NCBI RefSeq assembly: GCF_001429295.1
Contig: NZ_LMJL01000007.1
Coordinates: 542,335-606,334, forward strand
Reading direction: 5' to 3'
Source: Flavobacterium sp. Root935
Lineage (GTDB): Bacteria; Bacteroidota; Bacteroidia; Flavobacteriales; Flavobacteriaceae
Length of the DNA: 64,000 nucleotides
Below are positions 34,540 through 43,584 of this stretch, piece after piece. Under the pieces are notes generated by a model. That model made no database searches and was not told where the DNA came from. It saw nothing but the letters and a program-made list of their open reading frames with translations. How positions within the stretch are numbered: the first letter of the stretch is position 1; every line of letters begins with the position of its first letter. The position numbers and the translations under genes were made by a program.

Positions 34540-37152
34540 TTGAAAAAGAATACTCTTAAATATAGTTTTACTTTCGTTTTTTTATTCTTTTTGATAGCTT
34601 GTTCTACCAAAAAAAATACCTTTTTGTCTAGAACTTCGCATTCTGTTGGCACGAAATATAATATTTTGTACAATGGTGGAGTTGGTCTAGATAAAGGCTT
34701 AAAATCTATTCAGGCCAATGATCAAGATAATTTTTGGAAATTACTGCCAATTGAAAAAATGCAGTTTGACGAAAATTTTTCTGAAGGAGAAAAAGCTAAA
34801 AATCCTGATTTTGAGCGCGCAGAAACAAAAGCGACCAAAGCCATTCAAAAACACTCCATGAATATTGGAGGCAGGGAAAGAAATTCACAAATTGACGAAG
34901 CGTATTTAATGCTCGGAAAAGCAAGATATTACGATCAGCGTTTTATTCCTGCAGTTGAAGCATTCAATTATATTTTATACAAATATCCGAACAGCAATAA
35001 TATTTATACTGCTAAAATCTGGCGCGAAAAAACCAATATGCGTTTAGGTAACGATGCCATTGCGTTAAAAAACATTAAGCTGCTACTTAAAAATATAGAT
35101 TTAGACAAACAGACTTATGCTGATGCTAATGCTCTTCTGGCTGAAGCTTTTATAAATTTAGAAGAAAAAGATAGTGCTGTTGCTAAACTAAGAATTGCTG
35201 AGGAATTTACAAGAAAGAATGAAGAGCGAGCTAGATACCGTTTTATTCTTGGCCAAATGTATCAGGAACAAGGAAAACGGGACAGTGCAATTTATTTTTA
35301 TGATGGTGTAATCGATTTGAATCGAAAAGCAGATCGTAAATATATGATGCACGCGTACGCTAAAAAAGCACAGTTGTATGATTATGAAAAAGATAATGAT
35401 ACCATCTTTTTAAAAATGTTTAATAAACTTGTTACTGACCGAGAGAATCGCCCTTATTATGATGTGTTGTTTTACGAAATGGGAGTTTTTTATGATAAAA
35501 AGAAAGATCAAGAAAATGCCTTAAAGTTTTATAACAAGTCTTTAGGAAGAAAATCAAAAGATCCTTATTTGGTGGCTTCTGCATACAGAAACATTGGGAA
35601 CATGTATTTTAAAAATACAAATTATACAATGGCTGCTAAATATTATGACAGTACATTGGTGAAATTAGATCCTAAAACCAGAGAATACGCTTTTATAGAA
35701 AAAAACAGAAAAAACCTTGATAATGTAATTAAGTACGAAGCTATTGCAAAACGCAATGATAGTATTATTAAGGTATACAATCTGCCGGCAACTGAGAAAA
35801 AGATTTATTTCGAAAATTATATTGTAGAGTTAAAAAAGAAAGATGAAGCCAAACGACTTTTAGAAGAAAAAGAAAAAGAGCGTTTAGCAAATATCGACTT
35901 AAACTCGCAGGCACAGATTTCAGGAAATGGAGCTGTAAATCCGCAGTCGTTAGGAAAACCAGTAGAACCAGAAGGAGTAGGAATGCCTCCTGGAGCAAAT
36001 GAAAACGGAAGCACATTTTATTTCTATAATCCAACAACGGTTGCTTATGGAAAATTGCAATTTAAAAAAATGTGGGGTAATAGAACATTGGGCGGCAACT
36101 GGAGATTGGCAGGAATAAAATCTGCTAACAACGATGCAATGAACGATACCATCAATACTAAAGATGTTGCAAATACTTTACAAGATACAGTGGTTGCAGA
36201 AAAATATACTGTAGCCTATTATGTAAAACAACTTCCTACGTCACAACCGGCAATGGACAGTATTGGTATAGAACGTAATTTTGCATACTACCAATTAGGA
36301 CTTATATATAAGGAGAAGTTTAAAGAATATAATTTGGCTAGTGATAAACTAGAACAATTACTGCGCAACAATCCAGAAGAAAAACTGGTATTGCCTACGA
36401 TGTATAATTTGTATAAAATTTACCAAATTACAAATCCACAAAGAGCAGAAGAGATAAAAGCAGAAATTTCATCTAAATATCCAACTTCAAGATATGCTCA
36501 AATTTTAAATAATAGGGCAGAAGATCCTAACTCAAGTCCAGACAAAGAATACCAAAAATGGTTTAAACTTTTTGAAGAAGAAAAATTTGATGAAGTCTTA
36601 GCCAATATTGACAATTTGATTAATCAATATTCTGGAGATGATATCGTTTCGAAATATGAATTATTAAAAGCCAATACTTTAGGAAAAGTAAATGGTTTAG
36701 AAGCTTATAAAAAAGGACTTGAAAATGTAGCCGATAATTATCCGAATAGTGAAGAGGGTAAAAATGCAAGAGAAATTCTAGAGAAACAAGTGCCGGCTTT
36801 AGAAAGATTAAATTTTACAACAGTAGACAACAAAAGCTGGAAAATTTTATATGCAGTGCCTAATAGTGATACTAAAACGCTTAAACAAATTGAAGAAGCG
36901 ATTAGAGTATTTTTATTAGTTGAAAATTTTGAACGCTTAACAACTTCTTTTGATAAATACAATCAATCTGAAAGTTTTGTAATTATTCATGGTTTAAAAT
37001 CTGAGGCTTATGCTAAAGATGTTGCGGGAGTTTTGAGAGATGACAAGAAATATAAAATTGCACATCCTGCTGTTATTATATCAACAGATAATTACAAAGT
37101 GGTTCAAATTAAAAAGAACCTCGAAGCCTATTTGACCCCAAAAACCCCATAA
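34540..37152 (+). CDS. sprE: Type IX secretion / gliding motility lipoprotein SprE (PorW)
   Basis: An 870-residue lipoprotein with signal peptide and lipobox FLFFLIACSTKKN (Cys22). The body is built of TPR-like helical repeats (for example DEAYLMLGKARYYDQRFIPA, then DPYLVASAYRNIGNMYF). The start of the mature protein (FLSRTSHSVGTKYNILYNGG) is diagnostic for SprE/PorW. In F. johnsoniae SprE is needed for gliding, chitin use and T9SS secretion. The start codon is TTG at 34540; no in-frame ATG lies near enough to keep the signal peptide. Only 2 bp separate it from the bactofilin gene, and ATP synthase follows further down. Confidence 0.93.
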   Translation: MKKNTLKYSFTFVFLFFLIACSTKKNTFLSRTSHSVGTKYNILYNGGVGLDKGLKSIQANDQDNFWKLLPIEKMQFDENFSEGEKAKNPDFERAETKATKAIQKHSMNIGGRERNSQIDEAYLMLGKARYYDQRFIPAVEAFNYILYKYPNSNNIYTAKIWREKTNMRLGNDAIALKNIKLLLKNIDLDKQTYADANALLAEAFINLEEKDSAVAKLRIAEEFTRKNEERARYRFILGQMYQEQGKRDSAIYFYDGVIDLNRKADRKYMMHAYAKKAQLYDYEKDNDTIFLKMFNKLVTDRENRPYYDVLFYEMGVFYDKKKDQENALKFYNKSLGRKSKDPYLVASAYRNIGNMYFKNTNYTMAAKYYDSTLVKLDPKTREYAFIEKNRKNLDNVIKYEAIAKRNDSIIKVYNLPATEKKIYFENYIVELKKKDEAKRLLEEKEKERLANIDLNSQAQISGNGAVNPQSLGKPVEPEGVGMPPGANENGSTFYFYNPTTVAYGKLQFKKMWGNRTLGGNWRLAGIKSANNDAMNDTINTKDVANTLQDTVVAEKYTVAYYVKQLPTSQPAMDSIGIERNFAYYQLGLIYKEKFKEYNLASDKLEQLLRNNPEEKLVLPTMYNLYKIYQITNPQRAEEIKAEISSKYPTSRYAQILNNRAEDPNSSPDKEYQKWFKLFEEEKFDEVLANIDNLINQYSGDDIVSKYELLKANTLGKVNGLEAYKKGLENVADNYPNSEEGKNAREILEKQVPALERLNFTTVDNKSWKILYAVPNSDTKTLKQIEEAIRVFLLVENFERLTTSFDKYNQSESFVIIHGLKSEAYAKDVAGVLRDDKKYKIAHPAVIISTDNYKVVQIKKNLEAYLTPKTP

Positions 37153-37154
37153 TA

Positions 37155-37550
37155 ATGTTTGAAAAAGTAAAAAAAAGCGGAACAGAGCAATTAGGAAAAA
37201 CAAATCGTATTGTAGAAGGAACATCGATAGTAGGAGACATAGTATCAAAAGCCGATTTTAGATTAGACGGCGAATTGATTGGAAATTTTACTTCACAAGG
37301 AAAAATTGTAATAGGCGCAAAAGGAGCTGTCAAAGGAGAAATTATTTGTAATAATGCGGATATTGAAGGAGAATTTCATGGAAAAATAAAAGTTCTTGAA
37401 ATCCTTAATATTAAATCGACTGCTCAAATACATGGAGAAGTAGCAGTAGGAAAACTTTCTATAGAACCAGGAGCCGATTTTACAGCAACCTGTACCATGC
37501 TTACTCATAATAAAGAAGTAACCCTAAAAGATGGAAAAGGAACCGAATAA
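37155..37550 (+). CDS. Bactofilin (polymer-forming cytoskeletal protein)
   Basis: A 131-residue bactofilin. The core is a beta-solenoid with the repeating hydrophobic pattern seen in VEGTSIVGDIVSKADFRLDG, then GNFTSQGKIVIGAKGAVKGE and IHGEVAVGKLSIEPGADF. Short unstructured tails flank it, as in the family. Bactofilins polymerise without nucleotide and scaffold cell-envelope complexes. It begins 2 bp after sprE and its last 20 bp overlap the next gene in another frame. Confidence 0.93.
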   Translation: MFEKVKKSGTEQLGKTNRIVEGTSIVGDIVSKADFRLDGELIGNFTSQGKIVIGAKGAVKGEIICNNADIEGEFHGKIKVLEILNIKSTAQIHGEVAVGKLSIEPGADFTATCTMLTHNKEVTLKDGKGTE

Positions 37551-37758
37551 TAATAGAAGAAATAAATGGCTTGCATTTATTAATATTCCTTTTCAAATGG
37601 GAGTTATTATTTTTGTATTCTCTTACTTTGGAACTTGGCTTGACGAAAAGCATCCAAGTCCCAAAGTATATTACAATACCATTTTTGTTATGCTTGGAGT
37701 TGGAGTCGCATTATATAATGTAATTCGCCAGGTAAACGATATTAATAAGACAAAGTAG
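37531..37758 (+). CDS. AtpZ/AtpI family F1Fo ATP synthase accessory protein
   Basis: A 75-residue protein with two membrane helices: WLAFINIPFQMGVIIFVFSY (residues 13-32) and VYYNTIFVMLGVGVALYNVI. This is the AtpZ/AtpI pattern of small ATP synthase-associated proteins (magnesium transport or c-ring assembly have been proposed for the family). The start overlaps the bactofilin gene by 20 bp, so the two are translationally coupled. Its place before the atp operon agrees with the assignment. Confidence 0.85.
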   Translation: MEKEPNNNRRNKWLAFINIPFQMGVIIFVFSYFGTWLDEKHPSPKVYYNTIFVMLGVGVALYNVIRQVNDINKTK

Positions 37759-37815
37759 TTTTTATTAAAAACAGCTTAAGATAAAAGTTGCATCTTTGCG
37801 CAAAAATTATCTCAA

Positions 37816-38208
37816 ATGCTTTTAAAAAATTACAAACCGGTATTTTATTTATTTTGTCTTGCTTTAACAGCTTATATTCTACACAAAGCAATTTTCTTTT
37901 TTTGTGAAATTAATATTCAAAACTTTCATTACAGTTTAGAATTACAGTATTTATTCTTCTTCGGAATTTCGGCTTTATTATACCTTATATTATTAATAGT
38001 AAAAAAGAAGAATTTTGAAATCGTCGGGATGACGTTCTTATTTGGAACTTTTACACAAATGTTATTGGGATATTTAATTCTGCAGCCAATTTTAAATATT
38101 AAAACTGGAGAAACCGATGTTGAAAAGATTAGTTTTTTTATAACATTTGTGCTGTTTTTGTTATTTCAGACGCTTTTAACTGTCCGATTATTAAATGAAA
38201 AGCGTTAA
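37816..38208 (+). CDS. DUF6168 family membrane protein
   Basis: A 130-residue protein with four membrane helices (FYLFCLALTAYILHKAIFFF, LQYLFFFGISALLYLILLIV, FLFGTFTQMLLGYLILQPIL, ITFVLFLLFQTLLTVRLL). The layout recalls the AtpI/gene 1 protein of other ATP synthase operons; the Flavobacteriia family name DUF6168 is from memory. A near-consensus -7 box (CATCTTTG, 37791-37798) lies 17 bp upstream of the ATG, so it may have its own promoter besides read-through from sprE. Confidence 0.78.
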   Translation: MLLKNYKPVFYLFCLALTAYILHKAIFFFCEINIQNFHYSLELQYLFFFGISALLYLILLIVKKKNFEIVGMTFLFGTFTQMLLGYLILQPILNIKTGETDVEKISFFITFVLFLLFQTLLTVRLLNEKR

Positions 38209-38254
38209 AATAACAATTCTTTAAAACAAGGTTTAAAAATAATTTTTCATATCC

Positions 38255-38284
38255 TTTTGAATATTAATAAAAAATGTACCTTTG
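38255..38284 (+). promoter_or_regulatory. Promoter of the atp operon
   Basis: TTTTGA (38255-38260) and TACCTTTG (38277-38284) match the Bacteroidota -33 TTG and -7 TAnnTTTG elements with 17 bp from the TTG to the -7 box. It is the clearest promoter in the window, giving a leader of about 39 nt before atpB. Confidence 0.8.
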
Positions 38285-38326
38285 CACCAAATTTTAGAAA
38301 CGTAAAAAAATAAGATTTTCCACGAT

Positions 38327-39502
38327 ATGGTGATTTCAAACAAACCGCTCAGCTTTATTCTTGCCGCTTTTGTAGCTTCTCTACCAATTATGGGTTTTGC
38401 AAATCCAGAGAATGACTCAACGCATGTTCAAACTGAAACAGCTCATGAAGAGAAAGTAGTTTCACACAATGCCCCTGAGGAAGGAGAGCATGCTGCTCTT
38501 GATCCAAAAGCAAAAGTGGACGCTTTTATTGATCATCACTTACAAGATTCTCACGATTTTGTTTTCTTCTCAGATGAGAAAGAAAACAAACATTATGGTT
38601 TTTCATTACCAGTTATACTTATTGACGGAGGATTGAAAATTTTCTCTTCTTCAAAATTACACCACGGTGAAGCAGTTGCAGAAGTTGACGGAAACTTTTA
38701 CAAATTAGTTCACGGTAAAATTTACAAAACAGATGCTGCCGGTACAATTAACTTTAACGAGCACGGACATCCAGAAAATGAAAAGCCGTTAGATTTTTCT
38801 ATTACAAAAAATGTAGTATCAATGCTTTTCGTTGCAGTAGTATTATTTTTAATGTTTACTGGATTAGCAAGATCATATAAAAAAGGACCAATCCCAACTG
38901 GATTTGGTAGAGTTTTAGAGCCACTTATTATTTTTATTAGAGACGAAATCGCTGTTCCTAATATTGGTGAGAAAAAATACCGTAAATATATGGGTTACCT
39001 ATTAACTGTATTTTTCTTTGTTTGGTTGCTAAACTTATTAGGAATGACTCCACTAGGAATTAACGTTACAGGTAACATCGCTATTACAGTTTGTTTAGCA
39101 GCATTTACTTTCATCATTACACAATTTAGTGCAAACAAAGATTATTGGGGACACATTTTCTGGATGCCAGGAGTACCAGTTCCAATGAAAATTATTTTAG
39201 CACCAATTGAAGTTTTAGGAACATTAACAAAACCATTTGCATTATTAATTCGTTTGTATGCAAACATTACTGCAGGTCACGTAGTAATTATGAGTTTGAT
39301 CGCTATGATTTTCGTAGGTAAAAATTTAGCAGCAGATTTGCCAATCTCATTAGGTTTAACATTGTTTATCTCTGTTATTGAAGTTTTAGTTGCATTTTTA
39401 CAAGCGTTTATCTTCACGATGTTATCATCACTATTTATTGGTATGGCTGTTCAAGATCATGATCATGCTCACCACCACGAAGATGAAACAGCAATTATTT
39501 AA
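38327..39502 (+). CDS. atpB: ATP synthase Fo subunit a
   Basis: A 391-residue Fo subunit a. The conserved membrane half starts around residue 160 and contains the essential Arg region in KPFALLIRLYANITAGHVV (around residues 304-322), which faces the c-ring. The N-terminal 155 residues are an extra extension: a signal-peptide-like segment (LSFILAAFVASLPIMGFANP), an acidic His-rich linker and a periplasmic domain. Subunit a is usually near 250-270 residues, so this extension is notable although related forms occur in Bacteroidota. The C-terminus is His-rich (DHDHAHHHEDE). Confidence 0.96.
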   Translation: MVISNKPLSFILAAFVASLPIMGFANPENDSTHVQTETAHEEKVVSHNAPEEGEHAALDPKAKVDAFIDHHLQDSHDFVFFSDEKENKHYGFSLPVILIDGGLKIFSSSKLHHGEAVAEVDGNFYKLVHGKIYKTDAAGTINFNEHGHPENEKPLDFSITKNVVSMLFVAVVLFLMFTGLARSYKKGPIPTGFGRVLEPLIIFIRDEIAVPNIGEKKYRKYMGYLLTVFFFVWLLNLLGMTPLGINVTGNIAITVCLAAFTFIITQFSANKDYWGHIFWMPGVPVPMKIILAPIEVLGTLTKPFALLIRLYANITAGHVVIMSLIAMIFVGKNLAADLPISLGLTLFISVIEVLVAFLQAFIFTMLSSLFIGMAVQDHDHAHHHEDETAII

Positions 39503-39535
39503 TTTAGAAGTTTAATTTTATATATATAAATAGTT

Positions 39536-39736
39536 ATGGGAACAATTCCAACTTTAGTAGGTGCTGGTTTAGTAGTAATCGGTGCAGGTTTAGGTTTAGG
39601 TAAAATCGGTGGATCTGCTATGGACGCTATTGCTCGTCAGCCAGAAGCTGCTGGTAAAATTCAAACTGCGATGATTATTATCGCGGCTTTATTAGAAGGT
39701 TTAGCATTCGCTGCTTTAATCTTAGGAAAAAACTAA
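39536..39736 (+). CDS. atpE: ATP synthase Fo subunit c
   Basis: A 66-residue helical hairpin. The first helix is Gly-rich (LVVIGAGLGLGKIGG), the polar loop is ARQPEAAGKIQ, and the second helix carries the ion-binding Glu in ALLEGLAFAAL (residue 54). The residue after the Glu is Gly, not Ser/Thr, and the Na+-binding Gln set is absent, so the ring should carry protons. A 15-bp hairpin lies 13 bp after the stop. Confidence 0.96.
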   Translation: MGTIPTLVGAGLVVIGAGLGLGKIGGSAMDAIARQPEAAGKIQTAMIIIAALLEGLAFAALILGKN

Positions 39737-39749
39737 TAAAGAAAAAATT

Positions 39750-39784
39750 AACAACATCTTTAACGGTTGGTTAAAGGTGTTGTT
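39750..39784 (+). other. Intercistronic hairpin after atpE
   Basis: AACAACATCTTTAAC (39750-39764) pairs with GTTAAAGGTGTTGTT (39770-39784), 15 bp with one G-U pair and a 5-nt loop. It has no T run, so it is more likely an mRNA-stabilising or partial-termination element than a full terminator. Confidence 0.8.
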
Positions 39785-39825
39785 ACCTTTTAAAAAAGAA
39801 ATTAAATATTTTAATATAGTATAAA

Positions 39826-40326
39826 ATGGATAAGTTAATTAACGATTTTTCATTCGGTTTATTCTTTTGGCAAGCTTTAATCTTGTTAGTATTAATTTTA
39901 CTTTTGGTGAAATTTGCATGGAAACCAATTATGGAGTCTATTACTGCAAGAGAAGAAGGTATTAAAAATGCATTGCTTTCTGCTGAAAACGCAAAGAGAG
40001 AAATGGAAAATTTACAAGCTGACAATCAAAGAATTTTGAATGAAGCTCGTGCAGAACGTGACGCGATGCTAAAAGAAGCTCGTGAAATGAAAGAGAAAAT
40101 GATTGCTGATTCTAAAAACGAAGCACAAGAAGCTGGTCAAAAAATGATCGAACAAGCTAAAGCTGCTATCGAAAGCGAAAAAAATGCTGCAATGGCAGAA
40201 TTGAAATCTCAAGTTTCAAGTCTATCATTAAGTATTGCTGAGAAATTATTGAAAGAAGAATTATCTAACAAAGAATCTCAAACTAAATTAGTTGAGAAAA
40301 TGTTAGGTGACGTAAAGTTAAACTAA
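39826..40326 (+). CDS. atpF: ATP synthase Fo subunit b
   Basis: A 166-residue subunit with one N-terminal membrane helix (LFFWQALILLVLILLLVKF, residues 13-31) and a long charged helix forming the dimeric peripheral stalk (around residues 40-140, for example NAKREMENLQADNQRILNEA). It holds the F1 head to subunit a. It begins 89 bp after atpE, the gap containing the hairpin, and is 4 bp from atpH. Confidence 0.96.
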   Translation: MDKLINDFSFGLFFWQALILLVLILLLVKFAWKPIMESITAREEGIKNALLSAENAKREMENLQADNQRILNEARAERDAMLKEAREMKEKMIADSKNEAQEAGQKMIEQAKAAIESEKNAAMAELKSQVSSLSLSIAEKLLKEELSNKESQTKLVEKMLGDVKLN

Positions 40327-40330
40327 GATT

Positions 40331-40864
40331 ATGGCAAGTACAAGAGCAGCAATTCGTTATGCAAAAGCAATTCTAGACTTAGCAAACTCTAAAGGTGTTG
40401 CCGAAGCTGTCAATAACGATATGAAATCAATTGCATCAGCAATCGATACTAATACAGAATTGAGTACCTTTATCCAAAACCCAACAACAAAAGTTGAAGT
40501 TAAAGAAAGTGCTCTTTTAGAAGTTTTCGCAGATGTAAATGGAGTAACAAAAGGATTATTTCATTTATTATTTGAAAACAAAAGATTTGAAATTCTTAAT
40601 GCAATCGCATTAGAATACAATAAATTGTTTGATGAAAGTAATGGTGTTGAAGTAGCGAAAGTTACAACTGCCATTCCAATGGATGCTGCTTTAGAAGCTA
40701 AGGTTTTAGCAAAAGTTGCAACTTTATCAGACAAAAAAATTACAATTGAAAATATAGTGGATCCTTCAATTATTGGTGGATTTATTTTAAGAATAGGCGA
40801 TAATCAATACAACGCTTCTGTTGCAAACAGATTACAAGTATTAAAAAGAGAGTTAAGTAATTAG
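40331..40864 (+). CDS. atpH: ATP synthase F1 subunit delta
   Basis: A 177-residue OSCP/delta subunit. The start STRAAIRYAKAILDLANSKG is the conserved N-terminal helix and the C-terminal IVDPSIIGGFILRIGDNQYN (around residues 140-159) is the family signature. It joins the peripheral stalk to the alpha/beta head. Start ATG, 4 bp after atpF. Confidence 0.96.
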   Translation: MASTRAAIRYAKAILDLANSKGVAEAVNNDMKSIASAIDTNTELSTFIQNPTTKVEVKESALLEVFADVNGVTKGLFHLLFENKRFEILNAIALEYNKLFDESNGVEVAKVTTAIPMDAALEAKVLAKVATLSDKKITIENIVDPSIIGGFILRIGDNQYNASVANRLQVLKRELSN

Positions 40865-40902
40865 TTTTTATAACACAAAAAGTGTCTAAATTATAAATTA
40901 AG

Positions 40903-42480
40903 ATGGCGGAAATCAAACCTGCTGAAATTTCAGCAATATTAAGAAAGCAAGTAGAAGGTTTTGAATCTGGTGCTACGCTAGAGGAAGTAGGAACAGTACT
41001 TCAAGTTGGAGACGGTATTGCTCGTGTTTACGGGCTGTCTAATGTACAATATGGAGAGTTAGTAGAATTTGATAACGGTATGGAAGGTATCGTATTGAAT
41101 CTTGAAGAGGATAATGTTGGGGTTGTATTATTAGGGCCATCAACTGGACTTAAAGAAGGATCTACTGCAAAAAGAACTCAACGTATTGCTTCTCTTAAAG
41201 TAGGTGAGCAAATGGTAGGACGTGTTGTTAATACTCTTGGTTTTCCAATTGATGGAAAAGGACCAATCGGTGGAGACTTATACGAAATGCCTTTAGAAAG
41301 AAAAGCACCTGGTGTTATCTTCCGTCAGCCAGTAACTGAGCCATTACAAACAGGTGTAAAAGCTGTTGATGCTATGATCCCAGTTGGTCGTGGACAACGT
41401 GAGCTTGTTATTGGTGACCGTCAAACAGGTAAATCAACTGTTTGTATCGATACAATCTTAAATCAAAAAGAATTTTACGATGCAGGAAAACCTGTATTCT
41501 GTATATATGTTGCAATTGGACAAAAAGCTTCAACTGTAGCAGGAATCGCTAAAATGTTAGAAGAAAAAGGAGCAATGGCTTATACAGTTATCGTTGCTGC
41601 AAATGCTTCTGACCCAGCTCCAATGCAAGTTTATGCTCCATTCGCTGGTGCTGCAATTGGAGAGTACTTTAGAGATTCTGGTCGTCCTGCACTTATTGTG
41701 TATGATGATTTATCTAAACAAGCTGTTGCTTACCGTGAGGTTTCTCTTTTATTAAGAAGACCACCGGGACGTGAGGCTTACCCTGGAGACGTTTTCTACT
41801 TACACTCTCGTTTATTAGAGCGTGCTTGTAAAGTAATCGCTGATGATGGTATCGCTAAAAACATGAACGATTTACCAGATTCTATCAAATCTATCGTAAA
41901 AGGTGGTGGTTCATTAACTGCTTTACCAATTATCGAAACTCAAGCTGGTGACGTTTCTGCATATATCCCAACAAACGTAATTTCGATTACAGATGGTCAG
42001 ATTTTCCTTGATGGAGATTTGTTCAACTCTGGGGTTCGTCCTGCAATTAACGTAGGTATCTCTGTATCTCGTGTTGGAGGTAATGCTCAAATTAAATCTA
42101 TGAAGAAAGTTTCTGGAACTTTAAAATTAGACCAAGCTCAATTCCGTGAATTAGAAGCTTTCGCTAAATTTGGTTCTGACTTAGATTCTGTTACTTTAAA
42201 CGTAATTGAAAAAGGAAAAAGAAACGTTGAGATCTTGAAACAAGGTTTAAATGATCCTTATACAGTTGAAAACCAAGTAGCTATTATCTACGCTGGTTCT
42301 AAAAACTTGTTAAGAAACGTTCCTGTAGAAAAAGTAAAAGAATTTGAAGCTGATTTCTTAGCTTACTTAAACAGTAAACATAAAGATACGCTTAACGCGT
42401 TGAAAGCTGGTAAATTAGATGACAGCATTACAGATGTTATCGAAAAAGCAGCAAAAGAAATCTCAGCAAAATATAACTAA
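40903..42480 (+). CDS. atpA: ATP synthase F1 subunit alpha
   Basis: A 525-residue subunit with the Walker [10 protein letters not shown] (residues 171-179), the catalytic-interface region [20 protein letters not shown] and [20 protein letters not shown], all standard for alpha. The C-terminal helical domain is complete. Three copies per F1 alternate with beta. The beta and epsilon genes (atpD, atpC) are not in this window, a known split of the atp genes in Bacteroidota. A strong AT-rich hairpin follows the stop. Confidence 0.98.
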   Translation: MAEIKPAEISAILRKQVEGFESGATLEEVGTVLQVGDGIARVYGLSNVQYGELVEFDNGMEGIVLNLEEDNVGVVLLGPSTGLKEGSTAKRTQRIASLKVGEQMVGRVVNTLGFPIDGKGPIGGDLYEMPLERKAPGVIFRQPVTEPLQTGVKAVDAMIPVGRGQRELVIGDRQTGKSTVCIDTILNQKEFYDAGKPVFCIYVAIGQKASTVAGIAKMLEEKGAMAYTVIVAANASDPAPMQVYAPFAGAAIGEYFRDSGRPALIVYDDLSKQAVAYREVSLLLRRPPGREAYPGDVFYLHSRLLERACKVIADDGIAKNMNDLPDSIKSIVKGGGSLTALPIIETQAGDVSAYIPTNVISITDGQIFLDGDLFNSGVRPAINVGISVSRVGGNAQIKSMKKVSGTLKLDQAQFRELEAFAKFGSDLDSVTLNVIEKGKRNVEILKQGLNDPYTVENQVAIIYAGSKNLLRNVPVEKVKEFEADFLAYLNSKHKDTLNALKAGKLDDSITDVIEKAAKEISAKYN

Positions 42481-42493
42481 TAAGATAATAAGT

Positions 42494-42531
42494 AAATTAG
42501 ATAATTAGACTTAGTTCTAATTATCTAATTT
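42494..42531 (+). other. Intercistronic hairpin between atpA and atpG
   Basis: AAATTAGATAATTAGA (42494-42509) pairs perfectly with TCTAATTATCTAATTT (42516-42531), a 16-bp all-but-GC-free stem with a 6-nt loop. There is no proper T run after it and atpG begins 28 bp later. Confidence 0.8.
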
Positions 42532-42559
42532 TCAAATTGTCACATTTTCTAATTAATAG

Positions 42560-43423
42560 ATGGCAAATTTAAAGGAAATCCGTAATAGAATTACTTCCGT
42601 TTCATCGACGATGCAGATTACATCGGCTATGAAAATGGTTTCTGCTGCAAAGCTTAAGAAAGCACAAGATGCAATCACTGCAATGCGTCCTTATGCCGAG
42701 AAATTAACGGAGTTATTGCAAGATCTTTCTGCTACACTTGAAGGTGAAGTTGGAGGAGATTACACAACACAACGTGAAGTAAAAAAAGTATTGCTTGTAG
42801 CGATAACTTCTAACAGAGGTTTATGTGGTGCATTCAATTCAAATATTATTAAAGAGATTAAAAACCGTACAGAGTTTTACGCTGGAAAGCAAGTTGATGT
42901 TTTTGCTATTGGTAAAAAGGGAAATGATGCTTTAAACAAAACTCATAAAGTTCACGGTCATCATAATGCAATTTTTGATCATTTAACTTTTGAAAATGTT
43001 GCAGGAATTGCAGATAATTTGACTGAGAAATTTATATCTGGAGAATACGATAGAATTGAATTAGTTTACAATCAGTTTAAAAATGCAGCAACTCAAATCG
43101 TTCAAGTAGAACAGTTTTTACCGTTAGCTCCTATTAATACTACTGGTACAGCAGCTTCTTCTGGAGATTATATTTTTGAACCAGGTAAAGAAGAAATCGT
43201 ATTGACTTTAATTCCTAAGTCTTTAAAAACGCAATTGTATAAAGGAATACGTGATTCGTTTGCTTCTGAGCATGGAGCACGTATGACTGCTATGCACAAA
43301 GCAACAGATAATGCAACTGAGTTAAGAAACCAATTGAAATTAACTTATAATAAAGCTCGTCAAGCTGCTATTACTAGTGAGATTTTAGAAATTGTTGGTG
43401 GAGCAGAAGCTTTAAATGGATAA
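42560..43423 (+). CDS. atpG: ATP synthase F1 subunit gamma
   Basis: A 287-residue central-stalk subunit. The N-terminal helix has LKEIRNRITSVSSTMQITSA and KMVSAAKLKKA (rotor coiled coil). The C-terminal helix has SEHGARMTAMHKATDNA and ending QAAITSEILEIVGGAEAL, the diagnostic gamma signature. The Rossmann-like middle has SNRGLCGAFNSNI. It is the last gene of this operon and a terminator follows after 20 bp. Confidence 0.97.
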   Translation: MANLKEIRNRITSVSSTMQITSAMKMVSAAKLKKAQDAITAMRPYAEKLTELLQDLSATLEGEVGGDYTTQREVKKVLLVAITSNRGLCGAFNSNIIKEIKNRTEFYAGKQVDVFAIGKKGNDALNKTHKVHGHHNAIFDHLTFENVAGIADNLTEKFISGEYDRIELVYNQFKNAATQIVQVEQFLPLAPINTTGTAASSGDYIFEPGKEEIVLTLIPKSLKTQLYKGIRDSFASEHGARMTAMHKATDNATELRNQLKLTYNKARQAAITSEILEIVGGAEALNG

Positions 43424-43443
43424 ATCATTCATATTATATAAAG

Positions 43444-43473
43444 AAAAAGCCAGCGAAAGCTGGCTTTTTCTTT
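43444..43473 (+). terminator. Terminator of the atp operon
   Basis: AAAAAGCCAGC pairs with GCTGGCTTTTT around a GAAA tetraloop (43444-43469), followed by CTTTT. It is a textbook intrinsic terminator. Confidence 0.96.
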
Positions 43474-43503
43474 TATGGAAGTTTTTTTCTTTTTTAATAA
43501 TGA

Positions 43504-43564
43504 TTTTATAAAATGGTGATTCTCAGATTATTCAAAATTTGAGAATCACTACCATTTTATAAAA
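43504..43564. other. Long inverted repeat after the atp terminator
   Basis: TTTTATAAAATGGTGATTCTCA (the 22 bases at 43504-43525, split here only by its own length) pairs with 43540-43564 with a single bulged T at 43550; the loop is 14 nt. No coding sequence spans it. It could be an end of a small mobile element, a second terminator or an RNA structure. Confidence 0.75.
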
Positions 43565-43584
43565 AATTGACAGATAACTCTGCT

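Noticed and set aside
38327..43423. Missing atpD and atpC as a deletion
   Set aside because: A separate location of the beta and epsilon genes is known in Bacteroidota, and the operon ends with a perfect terminator after atpG.
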